Source: Zingiber officinale (taxonomy: Eukaryota; Streptophyta; Magnoliopsida; Zingiberales; Zingiberaceae). From it: a DNA stretch of 64,000 bases. The DNA is taken from assembly GCF_018446385.1 (NCBI RefSeq), contig NC_055998.1, forward strand, positions 70,984,744 to 71,048,743, given 5' to 3'. Below are positions 12,226-23,149 of this stretch, piece by piece. The notes beneath the pieces are model-generated. The model was not told where the DNA came from. It made no database searches and saw only the letters and a program-made list of their open reading frames with translations. The translations under genes were made by a program, and so were the position numbers. Positions within the stretch are counted from its first letter, which is position 1; every line of letters starts with the position of its first letter.

Positions 12226-13140
12226 TTTTTAGAAGATGATTATGTAATGAACCATAAACCCATGAGTAAAAATGTTCTAGAAGAAATAAGAGAGGACACG
12301 TCTACTTTAGTACCAGCAGTACAAGATGAAGTACCACAAGAGACTGCAACACGTGTCACACATGATACACAACCAGAGACAGTGCCTCGTCGTAGTGGGA
12401 GGGTTGTAAGGCAACCTGAGAGATTCATGTTTTTAGGAGAGACTTCAGATTTGATCCCGGGTAAACATAAACCTGATCCCCGGACATATGACAAAGCACT
12501 CCAAGATAAAAATACAGTATCTTGGCAAAAGGCAATGAATTCAGAAATAGAGTCTATCTATTCTAATAAGGTATGGGAGCTTGTAGAACCACCAGATGGT
12601 GTAAAAGCCGTTGGATACAAGTGGATCTACAAAAGGAAAAGAGGGACAGACGGGAAGGTAGAAACCTTCAAAGCAAGGCTTGTTGCGAAAGGGTATACTC
12701 AGAAAGAGAGAATCGATTATGAGGAGACTTTTTCACCGGTAGTTATGCTTAAGTCTATCCGGATACTCTTATCCATTGCCGCTCATATGGATTATGAGGT
12801 TTGGCAAATGGATGTCAAGACAGCTTTCCTTAATGAAAGTCTTGAAGAAAACATCCATATGAAGTAACTAGAATGGTTCATTGAAAAAGGCAAAAAGCAT
12901 CTAGTATGCAAGTTGAATCGGTCCATTTATGGATTGAAGCAAGCTTCAAGATCTTGGAACATCCGGTTTAATGAAGTAAGCCAATCATATGGATTTATTC
13001 AGTGTCTGGATGAGTCCTGTGTATACAAGAAGTATAACGGAAATGTGGTGGTATTTCTTGTACTATACGTAGATGACATTTTATTAATTGGCAATAATAT
13101 CAAGGTGTTATCAGATGTAAGGGTATGGTTGTCCAAATAA
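12226..13140 (+). pseudogene. Copia A reverse transcriptase
   Basis: RT domain with SWQKAMNSEIESI, VGYKWIYKRKR, FKARLVAKGYTQ, VWQMDVKTAFLNESLEE, SIYGLKQASRSWN and the catalytic YVDDILLIG near 13066-13092. A TAA at 12865-12867 and a stop at 13138-13140 interrupt it. All RT motifs are recognisable, so the decay is moderate. Confidence 0.88.
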
Positions 13141-14058
13141 TTTGATATGAAGGACTTAGGAGAATGTGCACACATTCTTGGGATCAAAGGCATAAGGGAT
13201 CGCAAGAAAATGATGTTGTGTCTATCTCAAGCTTCATATATAGATATAATCCTTGCTCGTTTTAGCATGCATAACTCTAAGAAAGGTTTCTTACCTTTTA
13301 GGCATGGAGTAGCTTTATCCAAAGATATGTCTCCAAAGACATCAAAGGAGATAGGGGGCATGAAGGCAGTTCCTTATGCTTCGGTTGTGAGAAGTCTAAT
13401 GTATGCAATGCTATGTACGAGACCGAATATCTGTTTTGTCGTGGGCATGGTTAGAAGATATCAAAGTAACCCTGGACAAGGGCATTGGGCTGCTATAAAT
13501 CATATATTAAAGTACCTGAGAAGGACTAGAGATTATATGCTAGTTTACTAAGCAAACAATTTGCTCCCTGTGGGTTACACGGATTTAGATTTTCAATCAG
13601 ATAGGGACAACAATAAGTCTACATCAGACTATGTGTTTACTTTAGGAGGTGGAGCCATTGCATGGAGGAGTGTTAAGCAGAAATGCGTTTCAGACTCAAC
13701 CATGGAAGCTGAGTATATGGCAGCCTCTAAGGTAACCAAAGAAGTTGTATGGCTCAGAAACTTCCTAATAGACTTAGATGTGATTCCTGGTTTGCCCAAA
13801 ATCATCACAATTTATTGTGATAATAGCGGTGCAATTGCAAACTCGAAGGAACCATGAGCCCATAAGGTGAGTAAACATATAGAGCACAAATACCACCTGA
13901 TACGAGATATCGTGAAGCAAGGAGAAGTTGTCGTCACCAAGATTGCATTAGTAGATAACCTGGCAGATCCTTTCACTAAGGACCTTCCAACAAAAGCTTT
14001 TGATCGGCATGTGGAGGGGATGGGAATCAGATGTATCACAGTAGATATGGCAGCTTAG
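13141..14058 (+). pseudogene. Copia A end of RT and RNase H
   Basis: Continues the copia polyprotein: MKDLGECAHILGI, a palm/connection stretch to WAAINHILKYLRRTRDYMLVY (stop at 13549-13551), then RNase H (GYTDLDFQSDRDNNKSTSDY, SDSTMEAEYMAASKVTKEVV, IYCDNSGAIANSKEP). A TGA at 13855-13857 stands where Arg is expected (SKEPR), then KHIEHKYHLIRDIV and DNLADPFTKDLP complete the RNase H tail. Confidence 0.87.
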
Positions 14059-14070
14059 TCTTTTAGTATA

Positions 14071-14080
14071 AGTGGGAGAT
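14071..14080 (+). promoter_or_regulatory. Polypurine tract of copia A
   Basis: AGTGGGAGAT directly before the 3' LTR start; the plus-strand primer site of copia elements. The same stretch precedes the 3' LTR of copia B (42504-42513). Confidence 0.75.
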
Positions 14081-16505
14081 TGTTAGAGTGTATACTAAAA
14101 GTCTAGCTTTTGTAAACATTTATTTTTGAAATAAAATAATCACATTGGTCAAATGTCTACATTTATTTGTTAAGTTTAGTTGTTCAATTAATTTAGATTA
14201 TAGATAACATGGTGTGTGGTGTCGTACACAGAAGATCATGTTATCAGTCCTTTATAAATTATAAACAGTTGCTCACAACTAAGATGGGAAGGAACAAACC
14301 GTTGGAATAGTCGTAGTGCAATTAAGTATTAGGTTATCTTGACTAATAAATTACACTAGTACACTCTGAGTATATTGAATAGAACCATTTAAGGTAAGTT
14401 CTTTATATACTGACTTAATAAAAGAACAAGATCTTAGTTATTATGGAAGTGTGTGCTCTTAATCCTAATATAATAACAAGCGCATATATTTTGTATTTAT
14501 TTCTTTAACTTATCAAAGGGTGAGATTTAGCTCGATAAATCAATAGGCTCGATAAATTGGGAAATGATATTACTTATAGTGTGTGTTGTTGATTATAGAA
14601 GGAAACTGTGTCCTAGTAATCTAGGTTGAGAATGTTCCCAAGAGGAGCTCATAAGGATTGTCATGTTAAACCCTGCAGGTGGACTTACTCCGACATGACA
14701 ATGAGGTTGAGTGTACTACTCTTGGACTAAGACATTAATTATAGTGAGTTATCAGTAACTCAATTAAATTAGTGGACATTCGATATCTTCAACACGGGGA
14801 GATTAACACACTCAACATAAGAAGGAGCCCATAATGTAATTTGGGATTGGTGCGGTAGTGCAATAATAACTCTCTAGTGGAATGAGTTATTGTTGATGAA
14901 CTTGAGTTGTGTGTTCGGGGCGAACACGGGATACTTGAGCTCATCAAGAGGTCAAAACCAATTTCTCCTCTAGGTCCCTGTCGTAGCCTCAATGAAGCCT
15001 TAAATCCACTCATGAAAAGCCCATCTAGGTGTCCAAGAGGAGGGCGACCCATGGCTTAGTGACCAAGCCATAGGGGTCGGCCACTTACTTCTCAAAGGGG
15101 TCAGGCCTTTGCTTGGTGCCCAAGCAAGAAGGGGTCGGCCAATATAATTCAAACTAGGAGGGGTGTTTTAAATTTTTAAAATCTTCTCTTTGTAGATATC
15201 TATAAGTTTTAAAAGAGAGATTTTAAAATATAAAACTTTTCTTATTTGAATTAGGACACATGGTTTAAAAGAAAGTTTAAAAGTTTTTAAAACTTTCCTT
15301 TTTTTAACCATCCTCATGGTTTTTAAAAAAAAGGAAGGGAAGTTTTAAATTTGAAACTTTCTATTTTTGTAACCATGTTTAAAAAGGAAATTTTAGAAGA
15401 GAAGTTTTTAAAATTTAAAAGTTGGTTTTAATTTTTTAAACTTTCCTTTTTAACATCCACATTAGGAAATTAAAAGAGAGATTGTAAAATTTTATAAGAG
15501 CTTTCCTTCTTTGCTTATAAAATTTTTACAAGATTATTTCCTTCCTTTAAAGGGTCGACCACCCTTGCTTGGTGCCCAAGCAAGGGCTCGGCCAATCATC
15601 CAATCAATGTTTGAATCAATCAAAAGAAACAAAAGGAAAAATAAAAGGGAAAAAGAAAAAATAAGAGGAAGATTTTAATTTTTGTAAAAATCTTTTCCTT
15701 ATTTGCCTCTGGCAAGTAATATAAAAGAAGGGGAGGGGAGACCTCATGAGACATCAATTCTTATTCTCTTGCTTGTGCTCCCTCTTGTGGCCGACCCTTT
15801 CTCCTTCTCCTTTCCCCTTGCTCTCTTATTTCTTTATAGTGGTGGTGGCCAGATTTTAGAGAAGGAGGAAGAAGACTTTGGGTGGTATTCATCTTGGAGG
15901 ATCGTCGCCCACACGACGTCCAAGAGGAGGCAAGGAATATGACAGAAGATCTCGAGGTTATTAGCATACAAAGAAGAGGTATAACTAGTAATTATTTTCT
16001 GCATCATGCTAGTTCTTCTTTGTACGAATTCCAAACACAAGAGGCATATGATTCTAGAGTTTTGGATTTGTTTCGAAGTTGTGTTTTTTATTTGTTTTTC
16101 GAATTTGTGATTCGATTGTTCCTTTTGGTTAAACCTAATGTTATTTTAGGAAATTAAATATTTAATTTCATTAAGAGATTTTGTCGAGGCAGTGGTGGAT
16201 GCTCCCATACCCAAGAAGGTCATGTGTCTCGCCATGTTTGTCCTGGGAACCGATTTCCGAAATATATATTTAATTGAATTTGTAACATAGGTTAATTTGG
16301 ATCAATAGTGTTAAGTTTTGCTTGCGATCCAAATCTAAACCATTAAAAACAGATAAGTTAAATTTGAAATCAATAATGTTAAGTTCCGTTTGTGATTCCT
16401 AATTTAATTTCTAAAGAACACAATAGGTTGTTTAGGAAAGGTTTGACACTCGTATAAAATTTTTATATAATGGAACCAGTACGATATTCCTAGGACCAAC
16501 TAACA
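14081..16505 (+). repeat. 3' LTR of copia A
   Basis: A complete 2425-bp LTR, TGTTAGAG ... CTAACA, long for copia. It carries purine- and AT-rich stretches, the text TTGGTGCCCAAGCAAGAAGG, and a GC-richer 3' quarter with a spurious short ORF. Close kin of the 2553-bp LTR of copia B. It is followed directly by the TCTAC duplication. Confidence 0.9.
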
Positions 16506-16510
16506 TCTAC
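16506..16510. repeat. Target-site duplication of copia A (right), TCTAC
   Basis: Matches 2339-2343 and proves that A integrated as a unit spanning 2344-16505. Confidence 0.9.
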
Positions 16511-17514
16511 AAGAGTTTTACATCAAATCATTCTTACAATTACTCCCTCCATCCTAGAACAAAGAAATCTACTCCATAAAATGGGGAAAGAAATCCAAAG
16601 AGAGGAAGATTACAAGCATTCTTGATCCTGAATCCAAGAAGAGGAAGAAAGAAAGCTTATCTATGATGAAGAATCATCTCCGAATCCGATCCACAATCTT
16701 GGAGTCGAAGCGTTGAAGATCCACCCTTGAATCGCCGGAAAATCCCCCCGAGAAGATGGAGGAACGCCCCAAATCTTGATTCCCCCCACCCCCAAAAGGG
16801 AGAAGATCACCTTTCAATTCATAAAGGAGGCCTTATATAGAGGGAAGGTTTGGGCGCCACATGACCCCTAGGCACGGCCGTGTGAGGGTCACACAGCCAA
16901 GGCCACTCCCTTCTCTGCCTACCTTACACGGCAGTGTGTGATACACGGCCGTGACATGCTTCTTCCATAACTCCCTTTGCATGGTTGTTTAGATCTACAC
17001 GGCCTGCACTACCTCCGTCTCTGGAAACCTTGCACGGCCGTGTAGTGCACACGGCCAGGGCCTTCTTGGTCTATGGAAACCTTACACGGACGTGTGGTGT
17101 ACACGGTCGAGGCTTTCTTGATCTCTGGAAACCTTGCATGGTCGTGTGGTGTACACGGCCTAGCTCCTTTTGGCTTCAAATCTTCGCACGGTAGTGTGAG
17201 GTTCACACAACCGAGGCCACTTCCTTTTCTGCTGCAACCACACGGCCTGGGCAACTCCCCATGGCAGGGTCATGTGAGCTTCAGGAACAACGCCTTCCTC
17301 TCTAGATTCGCATGCAGATTTGGCCTCGAACATGAATCCTTCACCAAATTCGACTCCTGTATACAAAAAATGCACAAAAGCATATCTCCGAACAAAAAGA
17401 GTAAATATGCTAAAAGAAAAGCTGGAAGTATGAAAATGCATAGATAAAGCATGCTCAAAGTATGTGAATGTGCGTCAAAATATACTAACAAGTGTATATA
17501 ATCTACGCACATCA
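16511..17514. repeat. LTR-type repeat rich in CACGGCCGTG
   Basis: Noncoding piece that resembles 55640-56866 in the HCT intron in order of parts: purine-rich start, a stretch packed with CACGGCCGTG-like palindromes (16870-17280), an A-rich tail and the end CACATCA. It is probably part of a long LTR of a non-autonomous retrotransposon. It was the target of copia A. Short ORFs here are by-products of the palindromic repeats. Confidence 0.5.
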
Positions 17515-18640
17515 ATAAGTCACCAAGGGAGGTGACTAAGGTTAAGAGATCTAGGGGGAGATCAAAAAGTCAATGTGGGATCCTTGGCCAATAGATCTCA
17601 AGTGGGTATTACTTGGGATTTTAGATGGATCACGGAATGTGTCAAGTGGTTTGGAGACGAAATTGAGTCTTAAACCTAGGGAATTAACACAATTAGGTTG
17701 AGTTCATGCGAAAATATAAAATTGAGATCATATTACATGATAATTAGTTTTGGATGCATAGATGTCATATAAACCAATTCTAGGGGTGCATTGAGGGTTA
17801 GTATGGGCAAATACATCAAGAGGAAGTCAAAACTAGGACTTTAGATCAAGATTCAATTGAACCATTTAGCTAATTTTAGATTTTGTGTCAATCTTGAGAT
17901 TGGTTATAGATATATTTTTAAATATATTTTTCCAAATAGAGATAGGTAAAATAGACCTCTCCATAAAATTTGGGGATTTTTGGATGTCTATGGAATTATT
18001 TGTGCATTTCTAAAATTGAGCCAGAAATGCTTATTGGGCTAAAATCAGAGTACTAGTCAACTGATAACAGTATTTTTTGATGACAGAATACCTCTGTGAG
18101 TTTGTATTGATGAGGGCAATTAACTGGTGTTTGGGACAGTCGACTAATAATAGTCTGAAACTATTTTTCAGTACTGATTTTGACTGGGTCAACTCACATA
18201 GGTATATGAAATCCTTGGGGGATGAATACATGAGTTTAGGGTTAGTTTAGATGATCAAGTTTTAACAATTGGGATATTGTTGGAAGCTTTTTAATGTTAG
18301 GCAAAGGAGAGAAGTAAGATTTAGTTGGAAAAACCTTAGGTGTCTTTGCGTAAGGGAAGCCTTGTGACAGGTTCTTAAATATCCCTGTGGTAAAATTCCT
18401 AGCTCAATGAGGAGCTTAGGTATAGGGAGAGTCTTGTGATAGGTTCCAATGCATGTTTACATTTTTGGCTTGGCGGTGTAAGTCCAAGTGTGTAGCCTTA
18501 GCAACGTAAGTCCATTTCTCGGTGATGTAAGTCCAAGTGTGTAGCCTTGGCAATGTAAGTCTATTTGTTATTAGCATATTATTTTTCTATTATGTTTCCC
18601 CTAACTTAAATATATTGTCAAACATCAAAAAGGGAGAAAT
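17515..18640 (+). other. 3' internal region of an LTR element, noncoding
   Basis: About 1.1 kb without coding pattern, ending in a purine-rich tract (CATCAAAAAGGGAGAAAT, 18623-18640) abutting an LTR start. That tract is typical of the polypurine tract of copia elements of the SIRE type. It contains two near-copies of a GTAAGTCCAAGTGTGTAGCC-type phrase (18478-18500 and 18527-18550). Confidence 0.55.
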
Positions 18641-19647
18641 TGTTGGAACAATCCCAATGGTTCGTGCGACCATGTGTTTTGATATTTGGGCAAAGGATTT
18701 AAGTTAGGTTCACCCTTATATTTGATATGTGTATATGAGTGTGCAAGTTTACAAGATACACATATGGCTCGGCTTGATAGCTTCGGGTCCGATGAAGGAT
18801 GAAGCATCCAAGGGACCGTAGACAAGGTAGCAAGGACAAGGGCCGAGAGAAGCGACTTCAGACATACGCGAAGGATGACATTAGGGATAAGCCACGGGCT
18901 TGAATGCATCCGAGGGACGAGAGCCAAAGGAAGTAAGCTTGAAGGCAAGAGGTCAAAACTGTGAAGAAGAGTTAAGTGAGTCGTGAGTGTCCGAGTGTGA
19001 GAGAAATGTACTCGGGAAGAGAAACTCTATGTTTAGGGTTTTACCAGTCTACTGGTATTGGGACGAGTCGACTAGGGCAAAGCGCAAAGAGTTTCTATGC
19101 CCGAATGGTAGAGACTAGTTGACTGGTGCAAGGACCAGTTGACTAGTAAAGAGTCGTTCAAGTACCGTTGGGTTGGCACCAGTCGATGGGTGCAAGGACC
19201 AGTCAACTGGTAATGGTAAAATCAGCCTTGCTGATTTTCCCAAGATCTATATAATGGAGCTTGGGATGGTTGGTCAAGGTGACGAAATTAGAGTTGGTTA
19301 AAGCCTACTTAGAGTCTCCAAGCCTACTAATAATCCGAGTGTTCTTGGTCGAGTTGTGACGAGGTTTCTCCACTGACAAGGAGGATTGTGCTAGCCGGAG
19401 TTTTTAAAGACTAATCCACCACGGATCAGGATAGTCCACCTTATGGACAGCCATGGAGTAGGAGGTTTATCTCTGAACCACGTTAAATAATGTGTTAGCA
19501 GTGTGCTTGTTTTCCTTATTGTCTTTACCTTTGTATTTGCATTAGTTTGTATTTCCGCTGCGCAAACTAACATTCTAGGAAGAATCAATCAGTTTGGAGG
19601 CACCGTGTATCCAACCTCTCTTCTAGCTGGGCATACGATCCCCAACA
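18641..19647 (+). repeat. 3' LTR (1007 bp), probably SIRE-type copia
   Basis: Starts TGTTGGAACAATCC after the polypurine tract and ends ATCCCCAACA, a TG...CA pair with TGTTGG/CCAACA inverted ends. The middle (19040-19215) repeats an AGTCGACTGG-like palindrome in several spellings. No second LTR or coding domain is in the window, so class and duplication (candidate ATGCA, 19648-19652) are unproven. Confidence 0.6.
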
Positions 19648-19652
19648 ATGCA

Positions 19653-20743
19653 CTGCACTGCACACTCAAACACAAATCAGAATGCACAATGGAAGATCAT
19701 TGTAACGAATGAGTGATATAAAATCAGCAAACACCACAAAAATGGTTCCCGACAACGGTGTCAAAATTGACAATGCCCAATTTTGTCGTGAATGAGTGTC
19801 AATTAAAAAGTATAAACTGAACCCCCTTAACTTATGAAGTATAGGATAACTCGGATCGTCTCCCTAAGACCATAGTGATGTTCTAGTGATCATAAAATCA
19901 GATTGTTTTGGGGGTTTACTTTCCAAAGCTACTGCTAACAATTGGGAACATAGAGCTTTAATTCTATGCTAGGGACAAATCTAAATCAATGATGCTGTAA
20001 AGATCACTCAACTGCATTTAATTACAATGCAGAAAGCAATTGGAAACAACAAGCTAACTCTAGTAACGTCCATCAAAATCCTAGCACGAGCTACAGTTGC
20101 AATAGCACATATAGAAGTTGTATGAAGAGAATTAGACCCCAGTTTAAACACAGACCTCAGTAGATCAGCTCACACCAAAATCAGTGCATAAAGAGGTTCA
20201 ATGAGGAAGAAATGCTCACTAAATAGTATAGACTCTTCTAGTGTGATGGATCTGATGAACAGGAAGTGATCTGTGTTGATGAAAGAAGTGATCAACCGGA
20301 TCTGGAAGGCACCTGATATGTAGCTAAGAGATCACTAAGAACTCCCTTGATTTCTCCTAGCTACGAGACGGAAGCAGATTGGAACAGAAATTCAAAATAG
20401 GCAGAAATGTGTGGCGCCGACATAAATCAGCGGCAACGATGGATGGAATGATTGATGGGAGAATCTGTGGACTGGAAAGGTAGAAGGAACCCTTACCCCT
20501 CCAACAAATTCCACCATGGATGACAACAATAGCCGGCAAAATCCACCGCTTTGAATGCATGGTCTGAATTATAATCAAATTATTTAGATCAAGCCTCTTT
20601 TGAATTGAACGGCTAGGATTCGACAAATCTGACCCCTTTTGATTAGATTGTTCTTAATCAAGATTAAAGGCTCAGAACACACCAGAACTACGCTCTCCTT
20701 CATCCTAGCTTAGCTCAGACCGAACACCTACAAAATCAGATTC
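19653..20743 (-). repeat. Minus-strand LTR-element piece with Athila/Tat-like primer site
   Basis: Around 19746-19767 the minus strand reads TTTTGACACCGTTGTCGGGA, close to the tRNA-Asp primer site TGGCGCCGTTGCCGGGGA of Athila/Tat elements. The adjacent TGACAATGCCC (from 19768) would be the LTR end. The LTR is interrupted at 20743 by Tat element E and probably continues from 47245. No coding domain is seen. Confidence 0.5.
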
Positions 20744-20748
20744 GTACC
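20744..20748. repeat. Target-site duplication of Tat E (left), GTACC
   Basis: GTACC before the LTR start TGATCCCGTC; the identical GTACC follows the other LTR at 47240-47244. Confidence 0.93.
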
Positions 20749-21952
20749 TGATCCCGTCCGAAGGCTGAGTCGGACGGAGGCTGATCGCGGTGGCCTGGTT
20801 GTTGATGGAAAGTCGTGGGTGATTCGACTCCCACGGGCGGCTGACGCTGCTGCAGGACCCTGCGCACACTCAGACAATCCCCCCTTCTCATGTTAGAGAC
20901 CAGAACCCAGGGAAAAAGTCCCCGGATCAGGCCCTCCGACGCTCAAGTCAGGTCCCTTTTTCCCCAGAAGAAACAGAGAGAGTCGAAAAATGAAAAGTTG
21001 TGAAAGGAAAAAATGACGAGAGTGCGCGTACCCGCGTACGAGGAATCTCCTCCTTTTTATGCACCCGCCTTGCTTCCAGAACCTGCCAACCTGTCAGAAA
21101 ACGTTAGACGCTGGGCTTTGTCGTATATCCCCGACACCTGTCGTGCTGCTATTGGTCCTGAAGGCATCTTCTTGTTTAGGAATCTTCGCCTTTACACAGG
21201 GATTTTGTCTCGTAGTGAAGGACATCTGTCAGGCTGCCATTGGTTATGAGAGCATCCTCTCGCTTAGGAACCTCCGCCTCCGCATATCTCCCTGGTATGC
21301 AATGATTACTCTTGACGAACAGTTGTGATCCTCCGACTCCTGCACCACTTAGCTCGTCCTATTTATCGCGGTCTGCATCTACCTCACACCCCTCGACCAG
21401 CTCTCGCCTCTATGCGTTACTTGTTAGTCGACCCTCGACTGTAAGCCCATAGATCGGGATGTCTTCACACAGCCCTGTCGCTTCCGACCTGTGACTGGTG
21501 ACTTGCACTTCCGGATCTTCGAGTCGCAGACCTGCATACCGAGCCGTCTCTACACAGCCCTGCCGCTTCCGACCTTTGATTTGTGGCTTGCACTTCCGGG
21601 CCTTCGAGTCGCAGACCTGCAGACCGAGCCGTCTCTGCGCAGCCCTGCCGCTTCCGACCTTTGATTTGTTTCCTGTCCCTCGACCATAGGCCTGCAGCTT
21701 ACGCTGCCTCTGCCCGGCTTTGGCGATCCCGACCTGTATCCCAGGTTCCGCTCGCCGACTTCGTTTGTTTTCCCACGGCCTCGCCTGCTTGAACAACCAG
21801 TCTTCCTAACCCCTGCCTGTTCCATAGGCTAGCCTTTTGACTGCCTAGTCAGTTTGACTATTGACCGCCACTTCCTCTTGACTGTTGACCGCTATATGGC
21901 CGTGACCTTTCTCACCCTTTCCTCTTGGGCCCCTCCAATGCTAACCATATCA
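20749..21952 (-). repeat. 3' LTR of Tat E
   Basis: 1204 bp, TGATCCCGTC ... CTAACCATATCA. It contains an ~85-bp tandem repeat (units begin near 21470, 21556 and 21641; shared text CAGCCCTGCCGCTTCCGACC). The purine-rich minus-strand stretch just inside (21953-21965) is the likely polypurine tract. Confidence 0.92.
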
Positions 21953-22215
21953 CCAGCCTCCCTCACAAGTCTAGTCGAAGGAGGACGAAAGTCTGACTAA
22001 CTAGACCTCAGCACATCTTTAAGATCTCAGCATATCTTCGTGACCTCAGCCTATCTCTGTGTCCCTGCCTCAGCATATCTCTACGTGTTTTGCTTCCTGC
22101 CTCACGCATCAACCTTTGTGTCACGTCGTCTGGGATACCATAGCTCCTTAATTGCTTTGCCAGTCGCTTGGGGTACCGTGCCCACACAGTTACTTTGACT
22201 TGGCCACTCGCCTTC

Positions 22216-22223
22216 TTTATAAA
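22216..22223 (+). promoter_or_regulatory. TATA box of antisense ORF 3
   Basis: TTTATAAA, 94 bp before the ATG at 22317. Comparable TATA boxes precede the other two antisense genes. No transcript data. Confidence 0.4.
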
Positions 22224-22316
22224 GAGCCTCACGATCACTTCTTTATCCCATCCTTCCTCTTTCATGCCTTCCTACTTCCTTTTGCTAACCCGCGTTACAC
22301 CACCTTCTTCCCCGCG

Positions 22317-22649
22317 ATGCATTCTCCTTTTTCTGAGGAAGTTGATCAACCACCTTCCCAAACACGAATAGATCAGCTCACCTTACAACTTGCCGAGAAA
22401 GAACGTGAACTGGAACGCGTGTCCCAAGATCGAGCTCATCAGCTAGCTGCCCTGCACTCCATGGAAGCCCAGTATCGTGTCGCGAAGTCTTGCGTGCATT
22501 CTGAGAAGGCGAGGAAAGAGGAATGCCAGGCTAGCCTGCAGCGCCAACTCAGCCTTCAGGAACGCTTGAAACAAGAGCATGAAGCGGAGCTGTCTCTCCT
22601 CCGTCCACGCGCAGGTGACTCGAGCCTTGAACGCCCCAGAAGCTCCTGA
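22317..22649 (+). CDS. Antisense ORF 3 of Tat E: short coiled-coil protein
   Basis: A 110-residue reading frame, start chosen at the ATG of MHSPFSEEVDQPP. It is dominated by heptad-type Glu/Leu/Gln sequence (IDQLTLQLAEKERELERV, then LQRQLSLQERLKQEHEAEL), so a coiled coil is likely. It stands opposite to gag-pol, between the 3' LTR and the tandem array. It has no recognised domain but recalls the coiled-coil ends of antisense ORFs 1 and 2, and may be a stripped remnant of such a gene or an independent small one. Function unknown. Confidence 0.45.
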   Translation: MHSPFSEEVDQPPSQTRIDQLTLQLAEKERELERVSQDRAHQLAALHSMEAQYRVAKSCVHSEKARKEECQASLQRQLSLQERLKQEHEAELSLLRPRAGDSSLERPRSS

Positions 22650-23149
22650 GTCCCCAGACATTTCTTCACACGGCAATGCTCATTCTCCATGTCCAATCCT
22701 TTCCCCGAGTTAAGACTAGCTCAGGCCATAGTTGTCTCAGTGGCTCCTTTGCCGCCAAGCGTTCCCTCCTGTGGCCTTAGCTGTATCGCCTGCTAATTGA
22801 ACTGTGCTGCTGTACTTGTATATCTGTCCTTTACCGGCATAGTCTTTCCTGCTCAATTTTCATCTAGCAAGTATTTTTAGAAACTGGCTCGTATGTAAGA
22901 GCTAAGAGTTGTATCATGACTCCTCTTTATGTATGAATTTTGGATAATAAAACCAACATAGTGCTTGAAAATTAAAACTGCAATAAACGTGCAAAACCTG
23001 ATGCCGCAGTTAACATCGATGCTTTAGGGGTAGGGTGGATGGCCTCCCGTACTTCGTGCCTTGCTTGTTTGCTGCATATTTGCAATTTGTATAAAGGAGC
23101 TAAAATGAAGCCAAATGTAGCTGACCTGATTATTTAGAAACGCTCCGCA
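22650..23149. other. Noncoding spacer in Tat E
   Basis: No gene pattern. Follows antisense ORF 3, contains TTGGATAATAAAACC (about 22930-22944) that could act as a polyadenylation region, and leads into the tandem array. Confidence 0.5.

Noticed and set aside
16985-17447. Overlapping short ORFs on both strands
   Set aside because: They are read through CACGGCCGTG-type repeats and change with every unit; no coding signature.
21013-21328. ORFs in the Tat E LTR repeated at 46208-46523
   Set aside because: They occur in both LTRs, overlap each other in two frames and have no known domain; treated as LTR sequence.
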